Shown: positions 50,552 through 62,613 of the stretch, one piece after another
Layout: each line of letters opens with the position of its first letter
Numbering within the stretch: position 1 is the first letter of the stretch
NCBI GenBank assembly: GCA_963815495.1
Contig: CAWFGW010000028.1
Coordinates: 1-64,000 of the forward strand
Source: CAWFGW01 sp963815495
Lineage (GTDB): Bacteria > Bacteroidota > Bacteroidia > Cytophagales > JAAEPT01
DNA length: 64,000 nt
Direction of reading: 5' to 3'
Notes under the pieces: generated by a model
Seen by the model: only the letters and a program-made list of their open reading frames with translations
Database searches by the model: none
What the model was told of the DNA's origin: nothing
Program-made: the position numbers and the translations under genes

Positions 50552-51640
50552 TTATTCAATGGAATTCATATACTCTATGGGGCTAACGCCTGTTTGTTTC
50601 TTAAATGCCCTATAGAAAGTAGCTCTACTGCTAAAACCTGCATTTAACGCTACTCCTTCTACGCTCAAATGGCTTTCTGTAACCAAAATTTGTTTAGCAG
50701 TTTCAATACGATAAGAATTAATCAAATCTGAGAAATTTTTATTTAACTCCTGGTTGATAGCTTGGGAGACTTTTGCTGGAGAAGAGTTAAGATCCTTTGC
50801 CAGATCCGATAAATTATAATCAGGATTCAAATAGGCTTTTGACTTTTCCAGATGATTGATGATTAATTCACAAAAGTATTTTTTTTCTTCCTCGTCAGCA
50901 TGATAAGTTTTTCTATAAAAAGGATTTATCTCATTAAAATGAAAAATTACATTGTATTTCATCCCAAAGTAACTCACAAACCCAAAAAAGATCATGAATA
51001 AAATAGGAGAGGCAATATACTCCGCTCCCTCGACAGATAACACACAATATGTGAGCAATAAAATACCATTGAGCATCCAAATAAGCTTAATGAAAATATC
51101 TGCGTATCTAACACGGGTTTTTTGCGTTTCTGTTAAGGAACTTTTTAATGAGCTTTTAAATCGTACAACCTTAAAGGTAGAAATGGTGAAGTATACTAAT
51201 TGTGTAGTAAAAAAAACATAATTCAATATCATGATTTTTAATGGAAATGTGCCTGATTTCAGTTCATTGATAAGTTGCTGTTTTTCCTTTTCAGCAAGAA
51301 AAAGTGATTCAATAGAAAAAAACACAACAGCAATAATTAGCAGAAGTGTAATATGAAAAAGAGGAAATTTCCATTTAATTTTTTCACCACAGAGTAATTC
51401 AATATAACAATATACCGCTGGTGCAAAGAGATAGGAAGGGATAAATGCTAAATATAAATAGATTTGATGGTTAGGGACTACTACCCCGGATAGTTGAATT
51501 AAGTTAAGTCCAAAGGTGAATCCTGGAAATACAAAAATCAGAGCAAGTAATTTGTTTAGTAAATTATTATCTGATTTGAAGTATAAAAAAAATGACAGAA
51601 ATAGGGTTAAAACAATTGTATAAATATTTAAAACTAGCAT
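50552..51640 (-). CDS. Membrane-anchored AraC-family transcription regulator
   Basis: A 362-residue protein. The N-terminal ~235 residues contain about seven membrane-spanning segments. The C-terminal ~100 residues form an AraC-type double helix-turn-helix, with LSDLAKDLNSSPAKVSQAIN as the first recognition region and VEGVALNAGFSSRATFYRAFKKQTGVSPIEYM as the second (read here in two pieces). This architecture is common in Flavobacteriia, where the membrane part is thought to sense an envelope signal. Targets cannot be read from the sequence; the downstream secreted propeller gene on the same strand is a candidate. It ends in a Glu after a normal family C-terminus, so it is complete. Confidence 0.88.
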   Translation of the reverse strand: MLVLNIYTIVLTLFLSFFLYFKSDNNLLNKLLALIFVFPGFTFGLNLIQLSGVVVPNHQIYLYLAFIPSYLFAPAVYCYIELLCGEKIKWKFPLFHITLLLIIAVVFFSIESLFLAEKEKQQLINELKSGTFPLKIMILNYVFFTTQLVYFTISTFKVVRFKSSLKSSLTETQKTRVRYADIFIKLIWMLNGILLLTYCVLSVEGAEYIASPILFMIFFGFVSYFGMKYNVIFHFNEINPFYRKTYHADEEEKKYFCELIINHLEKSKAYLNPDYNLSDLAKDLNSSPAKVSQAINQELNKNFSDLINSYRIETAKQILVTESHLSVEGVALNAGFSSRATFYRAFKKQTGVSPIEYMNSIE

Positions 51641-51921
51641 TTTTCTTTAAGGAGTCAAACAATTTTTTACCTCTTAAATTTTTGTTATGCAAATAACAAT
51701 GAAATGTAATATCTTACTAAAATAAAAAGAGTCTTTTTCAAGAAAATGTTTTTCTCTAATTACTTAAGTAATTAGGGATTTTAAATTATTAGGTGAGACA
51801 AATAGTAATGCTATGAGGAAATAAATTTAAATAGAGAACTTTTCTGAAATTGTAAAACTAAGATTCATGGCATTCTTTTAGTAAATGCTTTCCAAATTCA
51901 ACCGTATAAATTACAATAATT

Positions 51922-52815
51922 ATGAAGTGGAAAGGAAGAAAATCGAGTTCAAATGTGCAAGATCGCAGAGGAAGAGGTAGTTCATTTGGTGGAATAGGCA
52001 TGTTAGGAGCCCTTTTTAGATTAGGAGGTAGCAAGTTTGGTTTGGGAATCATTGTGATTTTAATTGTGGTATCAGTAGCACTTAAAATCAATCCTTTAGA
52101 ATTACTTTCCGGTGGTGGTAGTTATCAACAAGCACAACAGACAGAGCAAAATACCGCAGCTACTGATGAATTAGGGCAATTTGTCTCGGTTGTCTTGCAA
52201 GACACAGAAGATGTATGGAACACCTTGTTTAGCAAAGAGTTTTCTGAAGATTATGCAGAACCCACTATGGTGTTGTTCAGCGGGTACGTTTCCTCAGCTT
52301 GTGGACAAGCTTCCTCAGCTACAGGGCCGTTTTATTGCCCCGGAGATCAGAAGCTGTACATTGATTTAAGTTTTTATCAAGACATGAAAGAAAAGTTGAA
52401 TGCCCCTGGTGATTTTGCCATGGCGTATGTTGTGGCGCACGAGGTAGGCCATCATATTCAGTACTTAATGGGAATTACAGATAAAGTACATTCACAAAGA
52501 AGCAACCTGTCAGAGAAAGCATACAATAAACTCTCCGTAAGGCTAGAGTTGCAAGCCGACTTCTTAGCTGGTGTATGGGCTCATCATGCACAAAAAACGA
52601 AAAACATACTCGAAGAAGGAGATATCGAAGAAGCGCTAAACGCAGCCAATGCAATAGGGGATGACAGGCTGCAAAAGCAAACCCAAGGGCAGGTAGTACC
52701 TGATGCCTTTACCCATGGTACCTCAGCACAAAGGGTAAAGTGGTTTAAAAAAGGATTTAATTCCGGAGATATTAGTCAAGGAAATACCTTTGAGTATGCT
52801 GATCATGAATTGTAA
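51922..52815 (+). CDS. ypfJ: YpfJ-family neutral zinc metallopeptidase
   Basis: A 297-residue protein of the widespread YpfJ/KPN_02809 family, anchored by one N-terminal membrane helix (about residues 36-53) after a basic, Gly-rich cytoplasmic tail. The peptidase domain carries the zinc motif HEVGHH at residues 173-178 and a glutamate-containing helix (RLELQADFLAGVWAHH) downstream that may supply the third ligand. Other family marks are SACGQASSATGPFYCPGDQKLY and the C-terminal GTSAQRVKWFKKGF. The active site should face the periplasm. The substrate is not known for the family. It is monocistronic, with no recognisable partner on either side. Confidence 0.9.
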   Translation: MKWKGRKSSSNVQDRRGRGSSFGGIGMLGALFRLGGSKFGLGIIVILIVVSVALKINPLELLSGGGSYQQAQQTEQNTAATDELGQFVSVVLQDTEDVWNTLFSKEFSEDYAEPTMVLFSGYVSSACGQASSATGPFYCPGDQKLYIDLSFYQDMKEKLNAPGDFAMAYVVAHEVGHHIQYLMGITDKVHSQRSNLSEKAYNKLSVRLELQADFLAGVWAHHAQKTKNILEEGDIEEALNAANAIGDDRLQKQTQGQVVPDAFTHGTSAQRVKWFKKGFNSGDISQGNTFEYADHEL

Positions 52816-53238
52816 TTAGTTTATCATCAAATAAAGTATTGCTTGGCAGATTCCACTACGTCTTTGCGAACGGAACGTAGTGAAGTGTGGCAACCCACCT
52901 ATTGTGAAAACGGATTTTTACCGATCTTAGGAACACGTTTTTAATACAGATTGCAATGTTTTCTAACACGCTACTCAAAAACACCTATCGTACTAAAGAA
53001 CAACCGTACTTGAAGGACTTTTTTCTCTTTAACTCTAAAATAATTGAGCTAAATCTTACATTTTTTTGAAAAATAAAATTCCTATGTGCACGTACACATT
53101 TTGTTAATTTAAATAAAATCATTTAAAAAAAGCCTCATCACCCGTTTACCATCAGTTACCTTTAGTTGTAGAACAATATAAAGAAACGTCTAATTATGTT
53201 TAAATTAGATGGTCAAAACAACTTCTATACGGATTTAC
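52816..53238. other. Intergenic region before the GH8 gene
   Basis: 423 bases with no gene seen. It contains the palindromic repeat at 52854-52882 and the AT-rich leader of the GH8 protein; no clear TAnnTTTG box with a proper -33 partner was found. Confidence 0.55.
52854..52882. repeat. Palindrome CACTACGT/ACGTAGTG
   Basis: Perfect 8-bp arms around TCTTTGCGAACGG-like sequence, within a GC-richer patch (CTTTGCGAACGGAACGTAG) that stands out in the AT-rich spacer. The wording is typical of dispersed extragenic repeats in this phylum. Confidence 0.5.
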
Positions 53239-56200
53239 ATGGTGAAAAGGTTATTGTCGGTTTTATTTTTATTTGTAATAGCACAGTATTCTTGGGGGCA
53301 AGTAAAAGTTGATATAAACTCGGGAAACCCCAACTTTCCTTTTCCACAGTTTTTAGAGTATGCAACTGGAAAGACAGTCGCCAAATATAATCCTGAGGGC
53401 GTTACACATTGTGAAATGGAGGCAACGGTCCGACAAGCATGGCAAATTTTTGCTAATGAATTTCGATACGAAAGTACTACAGTAGATGGAGTAAAGTACA
53501 TTCGCGGTAATTTAGGTTGTCCTTATGATTGTACTGAAGGAGCAGGATATTCTCTTCTTGGAGCGTCTTATATGGCAGATAAAACAACTTTTGATGGTTT
53601 ATGGATGAGAACACATGATCATTTCATGGTCAAGGATGCTCGCTATAGTGACGGTGTAATTACCTGTCCGAATTATAGATGGGGTAAATATACTTTAGCA
53701 GAAGATTGCGATCAGGGATCAGCCGGTGATGGCGACTGGGATGTAGCCTTAGCTATGTTAGTTGCCTATAAACAATGGGGTGAAAAATCTGGTGTTACTG
53801 TGAGAACTGCTACTGGTACTAAAGAAATGAATTACCTAGAGGAGGCAATTAAACTTATATCCTCAATGGTTGATACTACACGGGGATATACTGCCAATGG
53901 AATATTTGTAGGTTATAACTCTGGATCTATAGGTCATGATGGTTATCCAAAAGGTGGTAATAAACAAATGGAGGCAACTACATGGAATCGAGGAGGAGCA
54001 GGCACAGGTATTAAATATAATTCAGAAGTTATGTGTGGTGACGTAACAGGGAATTGTCCTGCAAATAAAAGTTTTGCTAGTTATATCGCGACTGGTTACT
54101 ACCGTTCTTTCTCAGACTTTATAGCTTCAGAAGGAGGAACGCAATGGGTGATTAACCAATATAGAAAAGCGGAAGCATCCACCACGTGGGTGATGGAAGA
54201 ACTCTTGAACCAAGATTTATTACCGTTTGCTGGAGGATTTACTCCCGGACCTACTTCTGTTATTTTTACAGATGGCCCACCTGTAGGAACAGTTACAGGA
54301 GAAGGATTTCGTATGATATGGAGAACTTCTTTGGATGGTATGTGGAACAATCAGGGAAGATATGATTGGGATCCTGTCAATCATACATATTCACCCAGCC
54401 CTAATAATGTAATGGTAAATAATGCTAACAGTTTAGTCGATTTTTTGCAGAATGAAGGGTCTTCTTGTGCAAAAATTAACCAAGATAACCCGCTAGCAGC
54501 TACTGTAAATCATTCAGGGGTAGGGCAGATAAGACAACAATACACTACCGATGGTGGTTTGGTAGAAATACACAAAACTAATTATACCCTTGGGACATCT
54601 GCACCTTCAGTAGTTATTCATGGAGATGAGAAGTATGCGGCTCAATATTATAGACAATTGGTAATTAAGTGGGATGATAAGGTTGAAGAGCTCAAAGGAC
54701 CGAGCTATGAATATACTTATCCTGATCCATCTACTAGTGAACCCAAATATTTTCATGGTTGGTTTAGGTTGTTGGGCTTATTGACATTAACAGGAAACTT
54801 ACATGCCCCAGAAAATATGGATCCAAATGCAAATTTAAAAGTGTATTTGAGTGTGAACAAAACTTTTGCCTTTCAAAATGATGTAGTGGAGTACACCGTG
54901 AATTATAGGAATTTTGGAAAAACAGCCGCTACAAATCTTAATATTACAATTCCAATTGATCCACAATATGAAGTGATTAACACAACGGGAGGAGCCCAGG
55001 TGGTAGGTTCTAATGTGGTATTTACCCGCTCAACATTAAGCGGCTTTAATACATCTCAAGGATCAGTCGTTTCTGGTATTATGCATCCTACTACTGGCGA
55101 ATTCAAGTTTAAAATTAGAGTTAAATCACCTAAAACGTCAGATCGTGTTTGTTTGGTTGCAACGATTAAAGCCGACAATTCGCCTTGGTCTTGGTCATCA
55201 AGTGAATATCCCAATAACTGTACGGCAGTAATGGAAAGAAATTGTGTTGATATTCTAGGTGAACGTTCACTAAGTATTACTAAAACATCAAATCGTGAAG
55301 CTGTCAATCCTGGTGATAACGTAGAGTTTAGTCTCGATTTTTCAAATACTTCAAAAGCTGGTTTTTTAAATGGTGGTAGGTCTCATGTAAACTTTTCATA
55401 TGGTTATGGACAGGCAGGTCCTAATACCTATTTTCACACCTTTAGAAATTGGCATAATGCGGATGAAACATATATTGACATGAAAAATTATCGCGCTTCT
55501 TTTTATATGTTTGATGAAGTAAACAAGGGGTTGTATAGTGCATTGCCATCTAATTCTAATCCTTGTGCTGCTGGGGGTGCTTGTCTTCAGGGACCTAATG
55601 GTTGGAAATTAGTAGGTAAAAATTTACAGACAGGTTTAGAAGGAGATGCTGCCGGCTTTAACTTTTGTGCTGAAGAGGTTCCTTTTGGTCAGCAAGGAGG
55701 AAAAAAATGGGATCAAAGAATCATAATTCAATTTCCTGACCAAATTACAGCACCTACTCATGCAGTGCTTTCACACACAAATAATAGATATCAATTACAT
55801 GAGGGAACATTATATCCGATATGGTATGAAGTTAAAATGGAGACTAATCCGTCTTCACCTCTATTTGCAGGTCGTTTAGATGATGATTGGTCATTTATGG
55901 GATCTTCATTTCCGTCTACAGCATCGGGAGCAGCTGCAAACCCATACTTTTTAATAGGACCAAACCATGCTGATATTTCTAAACCATCTGTAGTTTTGGA
56001 TAGATTTGATAGGGATGCCTGTTCTGCATTTTTTCCTCCTGATAAAATATATACTAATCTATTAATAGAAGAATGGGATGGTTACACATGGCGGAGAGTT
56101 TCTGGCAATGGTCCGCTGCCGGGAAGAGAAATGTCAGATGTATATGTGCTAGACACCATTCCAAGTGAGTTTGAGTTTGTCCGTTTCATTAATGATGAAG

Positions 56201-59200
56201 CGGATGGTGTCACTGCTACTTTAAAAACAGGAGGGAATGGTGAGGAAATTATAGAGTGGTATCAATGTAGAATGCTGGTTGGAACAAAAGGGAGTTTAAA
56301 GTACGAAGTTAAAGCCAAAGGTGCATGTCCTTCTTTTACAACAGTTGATGTGATAAATAGTGCTTGGATATTTTCTGCGACAGATTCTCCCCTTTCTGAT
56401 GATGCTTTGGTTAATATCACCTGCGATTATGTAGTTCCCCCTATAAGTGGTACTACCTTTACAAAGAAAGCAGATAAAGCCACTTATGTTGTCGATGAAA
56501 ATATAGAGTACACACTCGATTTTGAACAAACAATTGGATCTGTATCTAAACCAAATCTAAATGAGGCTACAAGATGGACACCAATTGACCCAGGGTTACC
56601 TAATTTCACAAATTCAGCTATAGATTTTGATGTGTCGTCAAGTCCGGGGAAATTTTTATACGAAAAAAGGTCTCACGGTAAAAATGGAACATTAGTGGTA
56701 GATGTAGATCATGATGGTCAAGAAAACTTCGGACTTGTTTTCCGGTATACGGGAGGTACACGACAATCGGGACCAGTTCAAGGATTGTACTTAGATTTTC
56801 AGTTAGCATATTGGGGCAATCAGGCGAATATTACGCTTTATCAGAATGGTACGCCCATAGGGTCGGTTGTTCAAAAAGGGTATGCCGCTCCATTTACAGA
56901 AGCAAAAATTAAAGTTGAATTAGTCGATGGTGTAATGAATCTTTGGATTAACAATATAAATGGCTTACCATTTCACACTTTTGGAAATATAACAAATATG
57001 GATGCTGGTTATGTAGGGTTTGCTCAGGGAGATCGTAACAGATCATCTAGTATATATAGCAAACCTAGAATAACCGGTTGGAATGCTTCTTTTGACTCTG
57101 CTTTCGATCTTGAAATCAAAGATGTATTACCTAATGAACTTTCTTTTGTTTCTGCCTCAAATGGAGGGGTTAATAATTCAAATATTGTTAAGTGGCCAAA
57201 ACTGGTTGGCCCTGTATTATTCGGAACTAAATTAAATTATTCCTTAGTTACTAAACTTACTTCATGTACTTCATCTGGTAAAATTACAAATCTTGCTAAT
57301 GTTAATGCATTTGGTTTCGCTATTGATAGTCTTGGAGCTCAATCTGTAGTAACTTGCAGCGGCACCCCACCCACCTGCACCACCCCAACCACCGCCACCC
57401 TCACACCAAGCCCAAGCACTGGCACAGCGTGCTCCCCCGAGAAAGTAACGTTGACAGCAGCTGCCACCGGCACCGCTCCTATAGGCGGCTGGCAATATGC
57501 ATTTTATGATGCAGATGGTGACCAATTAGTGCAAGCAGCATCAGCTATTGATACTTTTGCAGTTACCACTACAGGAGAATATTATGTGATAATCAGCGAC
57601 CCGGCAGATGCAGCAACGTGTAGTAAACAGTCATCAGAGGTAGCGGCAACAATTGCATCACCTGTCATCATCGACACCATTAATACGGACCCTAGTGCTT
57701 GTCAAAGCGCTAATGGAACCATACAACTCACAGGTTTATCCGCTTCCACCACCTATACGCTTACCTACAATGGAAATAGTGAAACTATCACTTCTACAGC
57801 TGCAGGAGAATATCTTATAGAAAACTTGGCATCAGGTACTTACGCTGATATCTATGTCGCTACGGATGGTTGTGAGAGTAACCATATCGCAGCAGTAACT
57901 TTATCAGACCCCAGCGCCCCATCCACCCCCGTGATCACAGGAGCAACAGACACCTGTTCAGCCAGTACAGTAACCTTAGCCACCCCACTCACCACAGGCA
58001 ATACGTATAGCTGGGCAATCACTAGCACAGGCGCCACATTTGAAGGCACAGGCACTACCACCAGTGAAGGAGTAGATCAAAACCAGGTTAACGTACTCAC
58101 CACTACCGAAGATGTGACCATAACACTAAAGACAACCGATGCCCAAGGGTGTGAAAGCCCGGAAGCAACTCATAGTATTACGATAACGCAAGTAGAAGCA
58201 GGCACCATCACCGGAAACCAAACCCCGAACTGCCAGGCGACAGGGGAGGAATATACGGTAACAGGCGGTAATGCGACAAGTTATCAATGGAGCACCACCG
58301 CTACGGATGCCACCCCACAAACGTATACAGGAACAGACTATACCGTAGACTTTGGAGTGCTTAACGGACAAATAGAAGCGATTGCTACGCTCAATGGTTG
58401 CACCACTCCATTAACTCCTTTAGAATTTGACTTACAGGGCTGTGCATTAAAAGCCATAATAAAAACCTCTGCCAGTGAGGTATGTGAAGGAGAAGCAATC
58501 ACTTTCACTAACATCAGTACTGGTGGCACCAGTTATACCTGGGACTTTGCAGGTCAACCCGAAACTACCGAAGGACCTCATGATATCACCTTACCTGAAG
58601 GCATCCATGACATCACTTTAACAGTAATCGATGGTGCATTAAGCGATGATACCACCATAAGTGTGACGGTAAAACCACAACCCACTGCACCAACAGTTAC
58701 AGGAAACCAAACGGTGTGTAGCAATACAGAGGAAACCTACGACATTACCACTCCAATCGTAGGCGCCACTTATACCTGGACCGCCCCAACAGGCGCTACT
58801 ACCGATGGCAGTACCACCGATCAAACTACCATTACCTACAGTAGTAGTGCCCAATCAGGTGATATTACCGTAGAAGTCGATCAAGACGGTTGTACTGCGA
58901 CAAACACCTATCCCATCACCATTACCCAAGGTATAGGTGACTTGGGAACTATTACCGGAGATCAAGTGATTTGCGTAGGCACGTCCACCACCTATAGTGT
59001 TCCAGCCTTAGCCGGAGCCACCAATTATACCTGGACATTGCCGTCAGGACTAACCGGTACAAGCACCACCGAAACCATCGAAGTGACAGCCACAGGACTA
59101 GTAGAAGACACCATTCGCGTGACTGCGAATAGCGACTGTGGTACAAGCACCCAAAAACTAGCGATCATCGCCTCCGATAAACCAGCCCAAAGCACCGCTA

Positions 59201-61597
59201 CCTTGACCGATGACCAATCAGGAGCAATATGCCTGGGCGAAGACATTACTTACACCCTCAACAATGTAACAGGTGCAAACACTTACCAGTGGACTATACC
59301 AACAGGGGCTATCTTGAAAAGCGAAATCGCTAATCAAGTGGTCGTAGCGTGGACAGCAACAGGCGACTATACACTAGCGGTAACTCCAGTAAATGCTAAC
59401 TGCGGTGCAGGAACAGCAGTAACCTTACCTGTAACCGTTTCCGACAAACCAGGTCAAGTAGGCATAAATGGCTCCACTTCGGTGTGTGCGAATAGTCCAA
59501 CTGCGGAGACGTATGAAGTAGATAGTGTAGACATCCAACCTGCAGCCACCAGTTTCTTTTGGTCCGTTACAGGCGCACCAGTCAGTGGAAGCTTTATAGG
59601 TGTCACGCAGATAGATGTGAACCCAGGTACCACAGACTACACCGTAAAAGTCACCCCAAGCAACGACTGTGGGGCAGGACTCCCAACCGAATCACTTGTA
59701 GAAATTCAAGACAACATCGAGCCAAAAGTAACAATTGAACCACTAACAGAAGTGTGTGAAGGGGCTATTCAAACACTAACTGCCAAAGTAGTAGACGCTG
59801 GTCCAAGCCCACAAATTACCTGGTTTGTAGACGATGTAGAACAACCAGCCCAGAGTGGTAATAAGACACCAAGCTTCACCTTTGAGGGCACAAAAACCTA
59901 CCGTGTAGAAGTGATTTCGAATGCGAGTTGTAAAAACCCAAGTAATGATCAAGCTCAAGCCGAAGTGGAAATCACGACCACCAAAGAACCCGTAGCAGGT
60001 CCTTTCACACAAGCAGACACCGAGTTGTGCGAAGGAGCGAGTGGTGGATATAAAATAGACCCTGTAACAGGAGCAAGTAGTTATTTTTGGGAAGTCACAG
60101 GCGCTACGGTAGCCACCCCCGCAGACGGAAGCCAAGTGGTGATTAATAACTTTACCACCAGTACAAAAGTAAAAGTAACGCCAGTAAACAGCTGTTTCCC
60201 AACAGGAGGACAGTCTACCGAAGTGGATGTCACCATCACCCCATCCACCACTCCAGACATCACGATTAATGCAAGCGAAAGCACCATCTGTGCAGGCGAT
60301 GAGGTGACCTATAACATCACCTCCGAAATAAACCAGGGAGATAACCCAAGCTACCAATGGCAAATTAACGGGAGTGATGTAGCTGGTGAAACAGGCACCA
60401 CCTTCAAAACCACAAGCTTAACTAATAATGATAAAGTTTCTGTAGTACTAACCTCCGACAAAGCGTGTGTGACACTGGTAGAGGTTAGTTCCGAAGCGTT
60501 ACCCATCACAGTTTCCAATCAACAAGATGACTTCACGGTAAGTATTGATGGCGACTTAGCCTATTGTGAAGATGAACAAATCACCTTTAAGGCAAGCAGT
60601 ACAGAAACAGTAGACAACTACTACTGGAAAGTAAACGGACAAGAGTTAACCAATACCACTGGTGAACTTACCATCGACTTTTCTACCCAAACAGCTGACA
60701 CGGTAGAAATTAGACTCTCGGCAGGTATCACAGGAGGAAGTTGTGGTGAAAAGCGAAGTGAAGAAACCAGAAAAACGATTACCATCAACAAGGTTCCAGT
60801 AACGACCATCAACAACGGAGTCACTACGATTGAGCTCTGTGCAGGAGCCCCTCTTTCCTTATCAAGTGATAGTATACGAGCGAACTATATTTGGAAACGG
60901 GATGGGAAAGTACTCCCGAACAATACCAATCCATTAAATCTGGTTGCAAGCAAAGCTGTGGCAGGTCGATACAGTTTAGAGGTAAATAACAACGATGCAT
61001 GTGGGGCTGCTACAGCCACCAACACCGTAGATGTGACCGTATATGGCACTACCGGATTTAGCTTCAATGCTGAAGAATATATTGTATATAAAACCAAGCC
61101 ATTTGCAGTGCAAATCACGCCCAACGAACAAGGCGATTATGCGGTCAGTTATGATCCATTCCAGAGGGATAGATATCATCAGTCAAACAGGCTATCAAAT
61201 GATAGGAGTGGCCCCAGAGAAAGGCAACTATCAGCTGGTAGCTACCATGCGAGATGTGAATAGCACCCTGGCAGACTGTGAATACACGGATAGTTTGTTG
61301 ATTCGTTCGTTAGAGCCGTTTTTAATACCAAATGCCTTTAGTCCGAATGGCGATCAAATCAATGATAAGTGGGAGATAGCAGCGTTGATTAAATACCCGG
61401 ATGCGTGTGTACAAATCTACAATCGATGGGGAGCGTTGTTGTACGAAAAAGATGGTGACTATGTAGGCAACGAATGGGATGGGACGTATGACTCCGAACC
61501 AGTGCCAGTGGGAACATACTACTACATGATAGACCTGAGAGATCCTGAAGAAGTGTTTACCAAAATTATGACAGGAGCGGTTACGGTGACCAGGTAA
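53239..61597 (+). CDS. Multidomain GH8-like surface glycosidase with T9SS type B tail (frame-broken)
   Basis: Read through one frame break near 61155-61170 the protein has about 2785 residues. I chose the ATG at 53239, which gives a compact signal peptide ending SWGQ; an in-frame ATG at 53209 is possible. Residues ~25-520 resemble glycoside hydrolase family 8 (endoglucanase, xylanase or chitosanase). E100 in DCTEGAGYSLLGA fits the general acid, and D164, D166 and D168 in GDGDWDVALAM fit the family's acidic motif. Next come DUF11-like domains (~535-700 and later, such as YTVNYRNFGKTAATNL), a concanavalin-like region (~1115-1280), and a long array of PKD/Ig-like domains rich in Thr and Ser. The type B sorting domain (IPNAFSPNGDQINDKW, QIYNRWGALLYEK, GTYYYMIDL) lies past the break, as one extra base near TTCC/AGAGGG shifts the frame. 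Without it the product would not be sorted. Confidence 0.82.
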
Positions 61598-61603
61598 TAA
61601 AGA

Positions 61604-61645
61604 AAAGGCTGTCACTATAGATTCTTAACTTTTGAGACAGCCTTT
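61604..61645. terminator. Bidirectional terminator-like hairpin after the GH8 gene
   Basis: AAAGGCTGTC (61604-61613) and GACAGCCTTT (61636-61645) form a 10-bp stem with a 22-base loop, 6 bases after the GH8 stop. The arms belong to the same repeat family as 47930-48057, so it may be a recruited repeat. Confidence 0.6.
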
Positions 61646-61666
61646 AATTCAATAAGATTTAGAATT

Positions 61667-62447
61667 TTAATTCTCCCACAAATAGCTTTCAAACTCCATT
61701 AGCTGCATCGCGGCATTTTCTGCTGCAATGATTCCTGCTTTTCCATCTCCATAAATATCTACTAAATAGTGATCATCAGGATTGGAAACTTTGATGATGT
61801 AAGAACTGAATAACCGTAAATCAAAAGCATCAGCTAGACTTTTGTGTTCTTGGTCGTTTTGTGGGTTGTACCAAATGGCGTTAGGGTTATTGGTAAACAG
61901 TTTTCTGCATTCTGAATAATCAAAACTTACGATGGGCAGTTGAATTCCCTTTAAATTGTCAGGATGACCAGCAGGAATAAATAAAGTGATAGCCTTTATT
62001 TGTTGTTCCATTACGGAATGTTGTTTATCAAATAACAGGTCCTCTTTAATTTCAAGTTGATACAAGTCTTTAGCGGAATACGTGTCTGGCTTGTAGTTTT
62101 TTAATTTTTCAATAGCTTCTTGTTTTTCCCACGGATCAGTAATGTTGCGTGTCTATGGTGGTGAATTAGAAGGAATTTCCAATAATTGAAATACTTCTTT
62201 TTTACTGATTTCTTTAGTCAACGAATCAGAAGTGTATGCGGTGATTTCTCCAGCTTTTAACGCTTCAAGTAATATATGAGTAATTTCATGTCCACGTGCA
62301 AATAATGATTTGTTTTGTTGCTCTCTTAAGTCAACGGCTCTGAGTGATTTCTTTTTTATACATGATGTCAGAATCATGCGTGTTGGATTGTTGAGCAACA
62401 GTGATAGAAGTAACTGCTAAAGCAAATAATAAAAGGCATTTTTTCAT
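61667..62447 (-). pseudogene. gldN-like gene, broken
   Basis: Pieced together, this is a ~260-codon protein with a signal peptide (MKKCLLLFALAVTSITVAQQ), a segment RAVDLREQQNKSLF, and a C-terminal part with LPIVSFDYSECRKLF, RLFSSYIIKVSN and AMQLMEFESYLWEN. These match the GldN/PorN family, a periplasmic partner of the T9SS core. Two lesions interrupt it. One extra base in or near an A6 run (about 62355-62365) takes the signal peptide out of frame, and an in-frame TAG lies at 62153-62155, where the flanking coding continues without a shift. It is not next to gldK, gldL or gldM, so it is probably a paralogue and not the working T9SS gene. Sequencing error could explain the first lesion and less easily the second. 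Confidence 0.65.
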
Positions 62448-62613
62448 GTCTATAAGGTTTTAGTAAAACAATTATTTACCCTCTATTCCATCAATTTTAA
62501 AGTGTCACCCTGCTGATTAAAAAAATTAATTATGTGTTAGTTATATATAGGGATGAGGTAGGAATCCAATCAAAACCATGTTACATTTTGGTAAGTTATA
62601 TAACCAGTAAAAA

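Noticed and set aside
59776..60363. 195-codon minus-strand open frame opposite the GH8 array
   Set aside because: It is a shadow of a Thr/Ser-rich coding region; the product is low-complexity in Trp, Cys and Gly and lacks a start context.
61043..61597. Separate 184-codon gene with a sorting domain
   Set aside because: Its first ~40 codons are out of frame with the GH8 protein's coding and only the later part is real. It is the continuation of the GH8 protein after a one-base break.
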